Shown in pieces: positions 17,167 to 25,729 of a stretch of 64,000 bases of DNA; position 1 is the first letter of the stretch; each line of letters opens with the position of its first letter. The notes under the pieces were generated by a model. It saw only the letters and a list, made by a program, of their open reading frames with translations, made no database searches and had not been told where the DNA came from. The stretch comes from Polyangiaceae bacterium (lineage in GTDB: Bacteria; Myxococcota_A; Polyangia; Polyangiales; Polyangiaceae). A program made the translations under genes and the position numbers. Location of the stretch: positions 558,001 through 622,000 of the forward strand of contig JACKEA010000005.1 in assembly GCA_020633235.1 (NCBI GenBank). Direction: 5' to 3'.

Positions 17167-17774
17167 TCAACTCCGCCGCACGCGAACGTCAGCGCGCCGA
17201 AGACCGTGCACGTTGGCTGGCCGAACGGCAGGGCCGGGCACTTGCCAGAATCGGCGGTGAGTGGGTCGACGACGAAGGAGCTTTCACTAAGGCTTGTAGG
17301 TCACTGAAGCTGCGGCGTGTGGCGGCACGCTGGAACCCGTCTCTGGGTTCCCTCCTGCTGTCAGGCCCAACCGGGATTGGGAAGACGGCAACGGTCCGCA
17401 GGGCGCTGCGGCGTCTCGTTCGCGAAGCGGAGCACGACCGCGTGCCCGTCCTGGCCACACGCTGGGCGACCGCTTCGCGCATCGCCCTTGCACGACGACA
17501 GAGTCCGCTCGGCGCCGGCGAGCCTGAAGAACTCACGCGAGCGGTGGAAGTGCCGCTGCTCGTGATCGACGAACTCGGCTTCGAGCCGTTGGACGAAGGC
17601 CTCTTCGACGTGCTGGACGAACGATACCAGCGAGCGCTGCCGGTGATCGTGACGAGCGGTCTTCGCGTGACGGAGCTCCGCGATCGCTATGGTGCTGCGG
17701 CCCTGCGACGGCTTGTCGAGCCCCGCGGCGTTGTCGTCGAAGACTGGCCCAGGAAGGAGCCCTCGCGTGGCTAG
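17163..17774 (+). CDS. DnaC/IstB-like AAA+ ATPase, replicative helicase loader
   Basis: 203 residues from a TTG. Walker A is LLLSGPTGIGKTATVRRAL (about residues 66-84) and Walker B LLVIDELGFEPLD; a sensor-like VIVTSG follows. Length and motifs match phage helicase loaders of the DnaC type. It lies between the HTH regulator and the initiator, a regulator-loader-initiator order also seen at 27538-29359. It would load the host DnaB helicase at the element origin. Confidence 0.78.
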   Translation: MINSAARERQRAEDRARWLAERQGRALARIGGEWVDDEGAFTKACRSLKLRRVAARWNPSLGSLLLSGPTGIGKTATVRRALRRLVREAEHDRVPVLATRWATASRIALARRQSPLGAGEPEELTRAVEVPLLVIDELGFEPLDEGLFDVLDERYQRALPVIVTSGLRVTELRDRYGAAALRRLVEPRGVVVEDWPRKEPSRG

Positions 17775-18615
17775 AGCACTGCTGGACGCCTTGCACGAGG
17801 CCGCCATGAGCAGCTCGCTCTCGAGGGACGCGCGGCATCTGGTTCACGTGCTGGCGCGGCTCAGCAACGGTCAGACCGGAAGGGGCACGGTTGGCCAGGC
17901 GACGATCGCGCGGAAGATGGGGTGCAGCGAACGCTTGGTGCGGCGTCTCATGGCCGAGCTGGAGGCGGCCGCACCCACCTCGGTTCGCCTCGTGCGAAGG
18001 CCCCGGTTCCGAGCCGAAGGCCGAGGTCGCACCAGTGACGAGTGGCAGCTGGTCCTACCGGCACAGCATGCCGGTTACTCCGACGACCAACCGGCACAGC
18101 GTGCCGGCGGAACAGACGGACTAACCGGCACGGATTGCACGACTAACCGGCACGGATTGCACGACCAACCGGCACAGCGTGCCGGGGATCCCCGACGTGA
18201 TCCCCGACGTGATCCCCGACGATCTGTTTGTGCGCCTTCGGACACGGCGAACAACGACCCATGGGGGCTCACGCCAGGTGGCGACGCAGACGCCGAGCAG
18301 CCACCCACACGACGCGGCGGCGCAGTCCCAACACGGGCAGCCCCAATCCCGAGCGACTGGACCCCAACCGAAACCCATCGTGCGCTCGCGGCGCGCTACG
18401 GTCTGGAGCTTGAGCTCGAGGTGGTTGCTTTCCTCGGGCACTTCGACGGCCAGACAGTGAAAAGCCCGAACGGGCGCTTCAGTACGTGGCTGGCGAACTC
18501 CGCGAAGTACGCGCGCCAGGGGACCGGACGAAGGCGCGGCATCGAAGTCCAGGGCGGTGACTACGAACCTGCGGCGGCGCGGGCCCAGGCCTTGCGACTG
18601 GTGGGGCGAGCATGA
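17767..18615 (+). CDS. Replication initiator-like protein with internal iterons
   Basis: 282 residues from a GTG that overlaps the loader stop by 8 bp. Residues 15-75 form a winged helix (DARHLVHVLARLSNG, TIARKMGCSERLVRRLMAELE). A low-complexity middle (residues 97-155) is encoded by tandem DNA repeats, and a C-terminal domain (THRALAARYGLELELEVVAFLGHFDG, GRFSTWLANSAKYA) resembles C-termini of phage replication proteins. The layout recalls lambda O, with origin repeats inside the gene and a loader beside it. The role is inferred from this architecture. Confidence 0.6.
   Translation: MARALLDALHEAAMSSSLSRDARHLVHVLARLSNGQTGRGTVGQATIARKMGCSERLVRRLMAELEAAAPTSVRLVRRPRFRAEGRGRTSDEWQLVLPAQHAGYSDDQPAQRAGGTDGLTGTDCTTNRHGLHDQPAQRAGDPRRDPRRDPRRSVCAPSDTANNDPWGLTPGGDADAEQPPTRRGGAVPTRAAPIPSDWTPTETHRALAARYGLELELEVVAFLGHFDGQTVKSPNGRFSTWLANSAKYARQGTGRRRGIEVQGGDYEPAAARAQALRLVGRA
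18057..18222 (+). repeat. Iteron cluster inside the initiator gene, candidate origin of element 2
   Basis: CCGGCAC begins at 18058, 18091, 18125, 18147 and 18169; three copies extend to the palindrome CCGGCACAGC(A/G)TGCCGG and two to CCGGCACGGATTGCACGAC. The last three are spaced exactly 22 bp. Next comes GATCCCCGACGT in three tandem 12-bp copies (18187-18222, the last imperfect). Confidence 0.6.
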
Positions 18616-18708
18616 TGCCGTTGTGTGCACCAGCGAGCTCGGCCAGGTGCTCGCACCCCCCCCTTCCAACAGTAAAGGGGGGCACCGTGGCCGTGGGGAG
18701 CCCAGAGC

Positions 18709-19014
18709 GTGGTGGGAGGTTTTCTGAGTGAGTGGGATCTTGCTACTCACGAGCGGCGCAGCACGCCTCGCTGCGCCTCACAACCCCGCGGAAACGTTGG
18801 AAGAGGTCGCGGCACCGTCATCTGTCAGTGCTGCTACCTGGCGCTACGCGCGATTCGATTGGGAACGGTTCCAGTCGAGCTTCTGGAACTCCTGGAGGCT
18901 CTGGCTGCCTCCGATGCACTCACACCCGACCAACGCGAGGAGCTGCGCGAGTACGCGTCTCACCTCCCGCGATTGCAAACCCCGAAAGGAACCAAGTCAT
19001 GCGAGCGATGTTGA
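18709..19014 (+). CDS. Small hypothetical protein
   Basis: The C-terminal two thirds (GTVPVELLELLEALAASDALTPDQREELREYASHL, in pieces) reads as a normal helical protein, and the stop overlaps the next gene's first codons. The start is unclear: GTG at 18709 gives a poor-looking first 30 residues. A CQCC motif at the front may bind a metal. Confidence in the gene is moderate, in the start low. Confidence 0.4.
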   Translation: MVGGFLSEWDLATHERRSTPRCASQPRGNVGRGRGTVICQCCYLALRAIRLGTVPVELLELLEALAASDALTPDQREELREYASHLPRLQTPKGTKSCERC

Positions 19015-19775
19015 TGCACATGGGCGGGCTCACGCCCGCCGAAGAACGGCTGTGGACGGGCCTGCGGAACGGCACGCTGTCTGCCTCCGCGCTATCCGAG
19101 GCGGACGCGGACGTTCTGCGCCGGATGCGTCGTCCCTTGGCCGCGAACTCCAATGCTGGACGTCGTGCGGCGTCGGCGTCGGCGCCGGCGAAGCCCAAGC
19201 CTCGGGCCCCGGTACCCCACAAGCCACCGACGGGGCCACGTGCGGCGACCAGCAGCGACAGCGAGATCACCAAGCGGGTGGCCGAGCTGAAGCGTCGCAC
19301 CGACGTACTCGAGACGGACAACCGGAGTACAAAGGCCACGGTGCAGGGCCACGAGAATCGGCTCGTGATGCTTCAGCATCGGGTCCAGCACCTCGAAGGG
19401 CAGACGGGGCGCGAGTACAAGCCGGACCCGCGGGAGGAGCCGCCGCCCGAGGCGCGCAGCAGCCGTGGATTGCCCGCGGCGCAGAAGGCCGAACTCGACC
19501 GCCGCATGGGGCTGACCTCGCCGATGATCGGAGTGGTCCAGAGAGGCAACGTGCTGATCCTCGGCGCTCCGCTCCCCGAGGGTGGCGGACGGCCGCGCGC
19601 TGCAGTGCCCAAGCTTCGCAAGCCGCAGGCGTCGCCCACGCGCACGTTGCCCGCGGCGCAGAAGGCCGAACTCGACCGCCGCATGGGGCTGCTCGGACCG
19701 AGCGATGCAGTCGAGATGAAGGGCAATGTCCTGATCCTCGGCGCTCCCGCGCCGGTGAGCAAGGTTGGTGCGTGA
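18999..19775 (+). CDS. Coiled-coil protein with a duplicated C-terminal motif, possible scaffold
   Basis: 258 residues starting MRAMLMHMGGLTPAEERLW. An Ala/Pro/Lys-rich region lies at about 45-85 and a coiled coil at about 88-135 (ITKRVAELKRRTDVLETDN). The same module then occurs twice: LPAAQKAELDRRMGL followed about 10 residues later by GNVLILGAP. Its place upstream of a head-type protease and its coiled-coil layout would fit a scaffold- or packaging-related protein, but this is a guess. Confidence 0.5.
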   Translation: MRAMLMHMGGLTPAEERLWTGLRNGTLSASALSEADADVLRRMRRPLAANSNAGRRAASASAPAKPKPRAPVPHKPPTGPRAATSSDSEITKRVAELKRRTDVLETDNRSTKATVQGHENRLVMLQHRVQHLEGQTGREYKPDPREEPPPEARSSRGLPAAQKAELDRRMGLTSPMIGVVQRGNVLILGAPLPEGGGRPRAAVPKLRKPQASPTRTLPAAQKAELDRRMGLLGPSDAVEMKGNVLILGAPAPVSKVGA

Positions 19776-20527
19776 TGGCGAAGGATCTTGGCAAGCTCTC
19801 CTGCGAGCAGATGGTCCAGGCGTTCGAGCAGGAACGGCAAGAGAGCGAAAGGCGCCGCGGGGTGGAAACGCAGGCCGCGAAGCAAGCCATGGCACGCGCG
19901 TTGAAGGCCGGTGACGATCGCGCCGCCGACATCGACCGTCGACAACGTGCGGAGCAGAAGCGCCGGCGAAGGGAGCTCTTTCTCGATGCGCGGCAGACTT
20001 TCGAGCCGCTGATCGTCGAGCGGATGAAGGACGCCGGCCGCGGGAATCTGAAGAAGTTCGAGTCCGCCATGGTGCAGTTCCTCGAGCGCATCCCATTCGA
20101 GTTGGGATACGGCAACAGCATCGAGTGCCACGCGCTGGCAAAGGCGTTTGCGAACGTACTCTGCAAGGCACGTCCGGAGACGGCTGCAGCCTTCAGCGTT
20201 CCCGGGTGGTGGGACCATCGCCAAACGCAGCCGGCAAACCGGGCATTCAAGGTGGCGAAGGCGGGCAATGTCGTGGAACTCGCGGCCGCACTCGACGCAA
20301 CGGAGTCCGCGATCGTCGAGCTCTCTCACCAGGGCCGCGTGACTGACGAGTTCTGGGAGCGCCGGTGGCATGCCATACGTGACGAGGACTGGGACGCGCT
20401 CGAGCAGGTCGAAGCGGAGCACGAAGCCAAGCGGCGCGCCGGCATCAATGCCGTCAACGCGGGCGTCAACGCGCCGCCTCGTCCCAACCCGTCCGATTGG
20501 GAGATGCGTCGGGTTGCTGACGAATGA
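19775..20527 (+). CDS. Helical, charged hypothetical protein
   Basis: 250 residues from ATG, one base of overlap with the previous stop. The first 80 residues are a strongly charged helix (MVQAFEQERQESERRRGVETQ), the middle more globular (FLERIPFELGYGNSIECHALAKAFANVL), and the end polar with an Asn/Pro tail. No family recognised. Confidence 0.5.
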   Translation: MAKDLGKLSCEQMVQAFEQERQESERRRGVETQAAKQAMARALKAGDDRAADIDRRQRAEQKRRRRELFLDARQTFEPLIVERMKDAGRGNLKKFESAMVQFLERIPFELGYGNSIECHALAKAFANVLCKARPETAAAFSVPGWWDHRQTQPANRAFKVAKAGNVVELAAALDATESAIVELSHQGRVTDEFWERRWHAIRDEDWDALEQVEAEHEAKRRAGINAVNAGVNAPPRPNPSDWEMRRVADE

Positions 20528-20639
20528 CCAGCTTTTCGCAGGCAACCGGTAGCACTGCGGCGGTGGTTCCAGAAGCGCGGAGCCAGCGCACCAACGCGGC
20601 CTCCCTTTCTCCCGCGTCACGTGTGTCCTGCGATCGTGG

Positions 20640-20690
20640 AGCTGCTCCCCCTGGCTGTAGGTCACCGGGGGGAGCAGCTTCCCTCTTTTC
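20640..20690 (+). terminator. Intrinsic terminator-like hairpin
   Basis: A perfect 12-bp stem AGCTGCTCCCCC/GGGGGGAGCAGCT with a 16-nt loop is followed by TCCCTCTTTTCTT. It probably ends transcription of the replication block before the sigma-like gene. Confidence 0.6.
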
Positions 20691-20701
20691 TTGGTGAGGC
20701 G

Positions 20702-20977
20702 ATGCGTGCGCGCCGCCTTTCACTCATTCCACCCCGCACCCGGGCGGACTGCGCGTCCGGCCCACGCCCGTGCCCATGGTCGCGCTGCCGGTATCACATC
20801 AAGGCTTCGGACGCGTCCTGTGCCCTCGACGTCGCCGAGCTCGGCGGACTCGACAACGACAAGGTCGCGGCGCTGCTCGGCATGCCTGAACACGTCGCGA
20901 GAGACCTTACGCGCGTCGCGCTTCGAAAGCTCGCGCGAAAGCACTGGCGACTGCTGACCGCGCTCTGGCGCCCCTGA
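20702..20977 (+). CDS. Sigma-70 region 4-like DNA-binding protein
   Basis: 91 residues from MRARRLSLIPPRTRADC. A Cys/Arg segment (RPCPWSRCRYHI) precedes SCALDVAELGGLDNDKVAALLG and ARDLTRVALRKLARK, the layout of small phage and mobile-element proteins that resemble sigma region 4 with its helix-turn-helix. It may direct RNA polymerase to late genes; the S49 protease gene starts 25 bp downstream. Confidence 0.6.
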   Translation: MRARRLSLIPPRTRADCASGPRPCPWSRCRYHIKASDASCALDVAELGGLDNDKVAALLGMPEHVARDLTRVALRKLARKHWRLLTALWRP

Positions 20978-21002
20978 ACCTCCAACCCGCGAAGGGAACC
21001 CC

Positions 21003-21719
21003 ATGGCCACCTTGCAAGCACTGCCCGACTCCGAAGCGTTCCGAACCATCGACGGGATCGCCGTCGTGGACATCTGCGGGCCGCTCACACACCACGACGA
21101 AGGTTTCTTCGACTCGTACGACGCCGTGCGCGATCGCGTGGCCGAGGCGCTCATGAGCCCGGCGCCGGCGGTGATACTGAACATCGACTCGCCCGGTGGA
21201 GACGTGTCGGGGTGCTTCGAGGCCGTGCGCGAGCTCCGACGCATGTCGAAGGCCTCCGGCAAGCCGCTGGTGGCGTACACAGACGGCCACGCCGTCAGCG
21301 CGGGCTATGCGCTCGCGTTGGCCGCCGTCGCGGTGTACCTCAGCAGCACGGCCCAGGTCGGCTCCGTCGGTGCGCTGTCGGCGCTGTTCGACCAGGTCGA
21401 GCTCGACCAGAGCCTGGGCATGAACTACGCCGTCGTGACCTCCGGAGCGCGCAAGGCCGACGGACACCCCCACGCGCCCATCACCGACGAGTCCCGCGCG
21501 GCCGTGCAAGCCCAAGTCGACCACGTGGCGGACCTGTTCTGCGAGCTGGTCGCGGAGGTGCGGGGGCTCACCCCAGAGGCAGTGCGCGGCTACGAGGCTG
21601 CCATCTTCGCGGGACAGAACGCCGTCGACGCCGGCCTGGCCGACCAGGTCGCCGTCTTCTCGGAAGTGCTGGCAGCACTCAGCGGTCGATATGCAGGAGG
21701 GCGCGCCCTGGGCGCGTGA
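21003..21719 (+). CDS. S49-family serine peptidase, phage prohead-protease type
   Basis: 238 residues. ILNIDSPGGDVSG (about 58-70) is the oxyanion/Gly motif, GHAVSAGYALALAA carries the nucleophile Ser99, and Lys151 in TSGARKADGHPHAP fits the general base of the Ser-Lys dyad; VGSVGALSALFD is also typical. No signal or membrane segment, so it is the cytoplasmic form used by phages to mature proheads rather than SppA. No capsid gene is adjacent, which is odd for a head protease. Confidence 0.82.
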   Translation: MATLQALPDSEAFRTIDGIAVVDICGPLTHHDEGFFDSYDAVRDRVAEALMSPAPAVILNIDSPGGDVSGCFEAVRELRRMSKASGKPLVAYTDGHAVSAGYALALAAVAVYLSSTAQVGSVGALSALFDQVELDQSLGMNYAVVTSGARKADGHPHAPITDESRAAVQAQVDHVADLFCELVAEVRGLTPEAVRGYEAAIFAGQNAVDAGLADQVAVFSEVLAALSGRYAGGRALGA

Positions 21720-21733
21720 AAGGAGCGTTCAGC

Positions 21734-22333
21734 ATGTACCCCGATCCGATTCTCGCCTCGCGAGCTTGGGACATCGCCGTTATTGGCGGAGTTGCAACCG
21801 CTGGGATCGCAAGCGTGTCCGGCGGCGGCCTGCCGGTGAAGTGGGATGCCGCGAAGGGCTACGGCACGACGCCAGGCACGAAGCTCGTCGGCTTCGACCT
21901 GCAGCGGTTCCAGCTGCGGATCCTGTACGCGGAAGGCATCAACGGACTGTCCAGCTTCGAGCAGCGGTACATCGTCGACGCCAAGATCCGCCCGCTCCTT
22001 GAGACGACGTTGGGCGGCAAGGTCGCTGTCGACTTCTACCACCCGGCGGTATCGGAGGCGCCCATCAACATCCGCAGTGTGGTGCTCGAGAACTGGGGCC
22101 AGCTCGAGCCGGCGGACGACACGGGCCTGTGGGTGCAGCCCATCACGCTGCTGAAGTTCTCGAAGCCGAAGGTCGCCATCGGCAAGCCGAAGGCCTCCAA
22201 GAACTCGGCGTCGAAGCAACCCACGGCGCAAGACGCAGCGGACAAGGACATCGCCGCGCTGACGGAGACGCTGAACAAGGTCGCCGAGGGGAAGACGGAC
22301 ATTGGTTTCTTGGAGGCGCTCGGTGTCAGCTGA
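21734..22333 (+). CDS. Hypothetical protein downstream of the head-type protease
   Basis: 199 residues. A hydrophobic N-terminal stretch (AWDIAVIGGVATAGIASVSGGG) leads to a beta-rich domain (LVGFDLQRFQLRILYAEG, VAVDFYHPAVSEAPINIRSVVLENWG) and a Lys/Ala-rich tail. The position after the protease suggests a structural or head-interaction role, but no family is recognised. Confidence 0.5.
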   Translation: MYPDPILASRAWDIAVIGGVATAGIASVSGGGLPVKWDAAKGYGTTPGTKLVGFDLQRFQLRILYAEGINGLSSFEQRYIVDAKIRPLLETTLGGKVAVDFYHPAVSEAPINIRSVVLENWGQLEPADDTGLWVQPITLLKFSKPKVAIGKPKASKNSASKQPTAQDAADKDIAALTETLNKVAEGKTDIGFLEALGVS

Positions 22334-22694
22334 CGGAACGAACGTGCACCGGCCTCGACAGTGGGACATCTACCAGGACGTCCACACGGCGCCGACCTTC
22401 CGACAGCTGGGATACCGGCTGAAGTTGAACGCTGCTGCACTGACACATGCGGTGGACACGGAGCCGCTGCGAGCTGCTCTCGCCGAACTCGTCGAACTCA
22501 CGGACGCCAACACGTCGACGGGAGCCGCCCTGGGCGCGCTCGTGGACGCCGCGGTGGGCAGTCCGCTTCGCGCGCTCGCCTCGCTCGAGCCGGTCGCAAG
22601 CAAGGGCATCAAGGCAGTGGTCAAAGCTGCACTTCGCGTTGCGATTCGAGGCCAACAGACGCGGCTGACGCTCGTCAGGCGGAGCACAGTTTGA
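22323..22694 (+). CDS. Small Ala/Leu-rich hypothetical protein
   Basis: 123 residues from a GTG overlapping the previous stop by 11 bp. Mostly helical (PLRAALAELVELTDANTSTGAALG, ALASLEPVASKGIKAVVKAAL), with a basic C-terminus. No family recognised. Confidence 0.45.
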   Translation: MSADGTNVHRPRQWDIYQDVHTAPTFRQLGYRLKLNAAALTHAVDTEPLRAALAELVELTDANTSTGAALGALVDAAVGSPLRALASLEPVASKGIKAVVKAALRVAIRGQQTRLTLVRRSTV

Positions 22695-22835
22695 CCCGGT
22701 AGCGCCTACCTGTCATGGTTCCCGGTGAGACGTCGTTTGATCGCGGCGCCTCACGAGAACAGACCCTGTTCAGCCAGCTTGATTGCTCGCGGAACGAAAA
22801 AGCGGAGACGAGAGAATCTCCAGAAAGCCAGAACC

Positions 22836-23330
22836 ATGAGGGACGTTCAAATGCCTATGGACGAGACGTTGGGAGAGCTCGCGGCGGCGGCTGCGGAGCT
22901 GAACAAGGCGAGCGACCAACTAAACGCAGTCATCGAGAACTTTGAGGACCGGCTCGCTGAAGCCGGTGTGGGCCTTACGCATTGGATGGAAGACGAACTC
23001 AATGTAGTCGAACGATCGCCGTGGCAAACCAACTTCGACGCCGACGCTGAAGCACACTGGGAGAGCTGCAGTGGTTGGGTCCTTGGGTACATGAAGATCG
23101 ACGGCGTGTGGCGAGTCGTGGTTCGCAGGATGGGTATCAACCGCGTGAATGCGGATCACGAGTGGGAGTTCTTCGCGACGCGCGATCAGCACGCACGACC
23201 GCTGGTGAACGCCCCGCGAGTCGTCCGTCTGGAGGCGCTACGCAAGCTCGAGGCCCTCGCCGCGCAACTCACGGAGAGGATGAGAGACTACACCGACGGG
23301 ATACTCGAAGCGCAGAAGCTCGCCCAATGA
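22836..23330 (+). CDS. Hypothetical protein, cargo position of element 2
   Basis: 164 residues. An N-terminal coiled coil (LGELAAAAAELNKASDQLNAVIENFEDRL) precedes a globular part rich in Trp and acidic residues (VERSPWQTNFDADAEAHWESCSGWVLGYM). It overlaps the next gene as ATGA. It lies between the protease block and int, where phage satellites often carry accessory genes. Function unknown. Confidence 0.5.
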   Translation: MRDVQMPMDETLGELAAAAAELNKASDQLNAVIENFEDRLAEAGVGLTHWMEDELNVVERSPWQTNFDADAEAHWESCSGWVLGYMKIDGVWRVVVRRMGINRVNADHEWEFFATRDQHARPLVNAPRVVRLEALRKLEALAAQLTERMRDYTDGILEAQKLAQ

Positions 23331-23770
23331 ACACGCTTCACGACGATCTCCGACTCAGACAGCTATCGCTGGAGTTTGCTCTCGCGTCGGAACGCCTACG
23401 AAGGCGCGTGGAAGAACTCACGGGCGAACGTCTCGCAGGTGAACAACTGCTCCAGTTCCTCTCTGATGCAACCACCCGTCACCTAGAGGAGAAGGCGTCA
23501 GAGCTCGGGGTTGTCGACTTTGCCCTTGAGCGAGCAAAGCGCATCGGATCCGGCGCTGCGAAACTGACAGTCGACAGGGACGACGGACCAGAAGCCGCGC
23601 AAGTCACCGTCGGCCTCAAACCCGGCCAGCTCGAGGCCCTTGTGGCTGCGTTCGAGGTCGAGGCTGGTACGCAGGTTCTGAAGTCCGAAGTGCTGCGTGC
23701 TGCACTTGAGAAGGGCATCGAACTCCTGCTCGCGGAGCACGGAATCGACGCAGGCGAGGACGGCGCGTAG
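23327..23770 (+). CDS. Coiled-coil protein with a ribbon-helix-helix-like C-terminus
   Basis: 147 residues. The first 55 are helical and charged (LASERLRRRVEELTGERLAGEQLLQFL); the C-terminus (VTVGLKPGQLEALVAAFE, then LKSEVLRAALEKGIELLL) has the strand-helix-helix order of ribbon-helix-helix DNA binders. ATGA-coupled to the preceding gene. The pair could be a regulatory or toxin-antitoxin-like unit; this is not established. Confidence 0.45.
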   Translation: MNTLHDDLRLRQLSLEFALASERLRRRVEELTGERLAGEQLLQFLSDATTRHLEEKASELGVVDFALERAKRIGSGAAKLTVDRDDGPEAAQVTVGLKPGQLEALVAAFEVEAGTQVLKSEVLRAALEKGIELLLAEHGIDAGEDGA

Positions 23771-23781
23771 ACTGAAGAAAA

Positions 23782-23810
23782 GCCCCCGCGCTGCGTCAAC
23801 AGCCGGGGGC
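23782..23810 (+). terminator. Bulged GC hairpin, second copy of the family in element 2
   Basis: Outer stem GCCCCCG/CGGGGGC, bulged C, inner stem GCTG/CAGC and loop CGTCAA. It has the same architecture as the hairpins at 15916 and 25969. An AGGAGG ribosome site and the start of the next gene follow within 22 bp. Confidence 0.5.
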
Positions 23811-23831
23811 GTGGACCAAAGGAGGATCCCA

Positions 23832-24335
23832 ATGGCCAACCCGATCGAACCAGAAACCCAGCACACTGCCAACTGTCAGTGCTCGCGCCACCGTGCCGGG
23901 CGCCTGCTGCGGACGCTTTGCGCGGCCGACCCTGACCTTCAGCTCGAGCTGTTCGTCGCAGTGTGCGAAGAGCTCGATGCCGCCGCCGGCGAGCTGGACG
24001 TGCCGACGATACTCAACCGCGCCATCGACCTCGATGCGCTCAACTACCCTCGACCCGACCGCCGGCCCTTGGTGGTGCTCCAAAGCCTGGCGGATGGGTC
24101 CACCGTTGTGGAGGCCTGGCACCACGGCGCGGCTGTCTGCCTTGGTGAGTGGCAAGGGCAATGGGAGCAGATGCGAAAGGTGATGATCGCGCTGCAGGTG
24201 GGGGTGGCGCCCCAGGACGTGAGCGACTTCGTTCGTGAGTCGGACTTCGCGAGCAAGGTCGGCTTCAACGACGGGACGACCGTGGAGCGCGCACAAGCTC
24301 TGCTCGACGAGGTGCGCGGAGGTCCGGCCGAATGA
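23832..24335 (+). CDS. Hypothetical protein immediately upstream of int2
   Basis: 167 residues behind a strong AGGAGG. The N-terminus has a CQCSRH motif that may bind a metal; the rest is helical with acidic patches (LELFVAVCEELDAAAGELDVP, VSDFVRESDFASKVGF). Its stop overlaps the integrase start as ATGA, so it is cotranslated with int2. Function unknown. Confidence 0.5.
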   Translation: MANPIEPETQHTANCQCSRHRAGRLLRTLCAADPDLQLELFVAVCEELDAAAGELDVPTILNRAIDLDALNYPRPDRRPLVVLQSLADGSTVVEAWHHGAAVCLGEWQGQWEQMRKVMIALQVGVAPQDVSDFVRESDFASKVGFNDGTTVERAQALLDEVRGGPAE

Positions 24336-25687
24336 GCACAACCTCCGGCGGGTTGTTCTATCGACGGGTCGGCGGCTGGTATGGCCGTTTCTGGGCGACG
24401 GTGGACGGTGAGCGTATTCGCGTGGTGCGCAAGCTCGGCACGCACAGCAAGCCGGTCGCTCGCGCGAAGCTCGAGCGCTTGAAGGCAGAAGGGGAAACGT
24501 CGCGGTCGGAAGCGAAACGAAGCGAGAGCTTCGAGGAAGCCGCGCGACGCATCGTGGCGCGTCAGGGCGCGGAAGGCATGAAAACATGGCGTGAGCGCCT
24601 AGGGCGCCTCGAACGCTTTGCGTTTCCCGAGATCGGCGCGGTGCCCGTGGAGGCCGTCACGCCGGAGCACGTGCGCACGGTGATCGAAGCGATGCACGAA
24701 GCCGGGAAGAGCAAGGGGACGTGCACGCACGTCAGGAACGACGTCGGCGGCGTGCTCGGCGAGCTCTGGCGTGACGGGGCGATCCCCGAGAATCCGATCA
24801 AGCGCGTGCGCCTACCAAAGCAGCTGCGCCGCGATCGTCGCCCTCGCGTCGTTCCGACGGACGCCGAGTTTGCGCTGTTCCTTGCGACGCCGTGCCGGAG
24901 GACGTGTACTTGATGGCGCTGACGGCGCGCGCCTTCGGCGGCATGCGCACGAGCGACGTGCACGCATGGGATTGGGAGCACGTGGATCTCGACGGGTTCG
25001 CAACCGCGGAGGTGTATCGCCCCAAGACCGACGGCGAAGACGACGCCGACGGCGTGCTCGAGCGCCTTGTGCTGCCGGAGCTGCTCCGGCCCCCGCTCCA
25101 CGCCTGGTGGACTCGCTGGGGTCGGCCGAGCTCGGGCCCAGTGTTCCCTGTCATGCGCGGCAAGCGGGCAGGGGAGCGGCAGAGCAAGCGGAGCCACGTG
25201 CGTGAGTTCAGGCGGGCGCTCTGGCTCGCCGGCGTTCACAGGCCGCTTGCTGGGTTTGATGAGGCCCTCGGGGCCCTACGGCGGGCGGAGGCGGCCGTGG
25301 ACGCCGCCAAGGCGGACGGGCGGCGGGCTTGGTGGGCCGCCCGGAGGGAGCGGCGGGAGGCGGAGGAGCGCGCGAAGGCGCTCGACGCGATGCAGACCGA
25401 CACGAAGCGGACCCGCGCGGTCGACTTTCACTCCCTGCGACGTGCGTACGCAACGGCGCTCGCCGCCGCCGGCGTGAACGTCCAGCAAGCCATGGTGCTC
25501 GCCGGGCACCGGGATCCACGGACGCATGCCCGCTACGTCGAGCTCGCGCAAACGGGCGCGCTTGCGACACCGCCTGACGCGCTACCGGATGCGCCGCTCG
25601 TCGAGCGTCTCACAGCGTACGCAGCTCAGATGGATCTCGGAGATCCACTTGGGAGGATGCCGGCCAACGGACCAAGCATGTTTCTCA

Positions 25688-25729
25688 GTGACCCCAGCGA
25701 GACTCGAACTCGCGTTACCGGCGTGAGAG
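25688..25729. repeat. att core copy C (element 2 / element 3 junction)
   Basis: The 42-bp core with T-stem GCGAG/CTCGC, the version found in the complete tRNA-Glu at 39812 and different from copies A and B. The upstream base is A as in copy B, so CCA is not encoded. Confidence 0.92.

Larger units (their letters stand above)
15553..25729 (+). mobile_element. Integrative element 2, att B to att C (satellite-like)
   Basis: About 10.1 kb. In the circular form the order would be int, att, left-end tail, hairpin, small genes, HTH regulator, DnaC-like loader, initiator with internal iterons, coiled-coil proteins, sigma-like protein, S49 prohead-type protease, unknown genes and back to int. A protease of the phage head type without recognisable capsid, portal, terminase or tail genes suggests a satellite or decayed prophage. 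Confidence 0.8.

Noticed and set aside
24887..24913. Programmed frameshift in int2
   Set aside because: No slippery heptamer or downstream pseudoknot is apparent, and the homologous Int1 and Int3 are uninterrupted.
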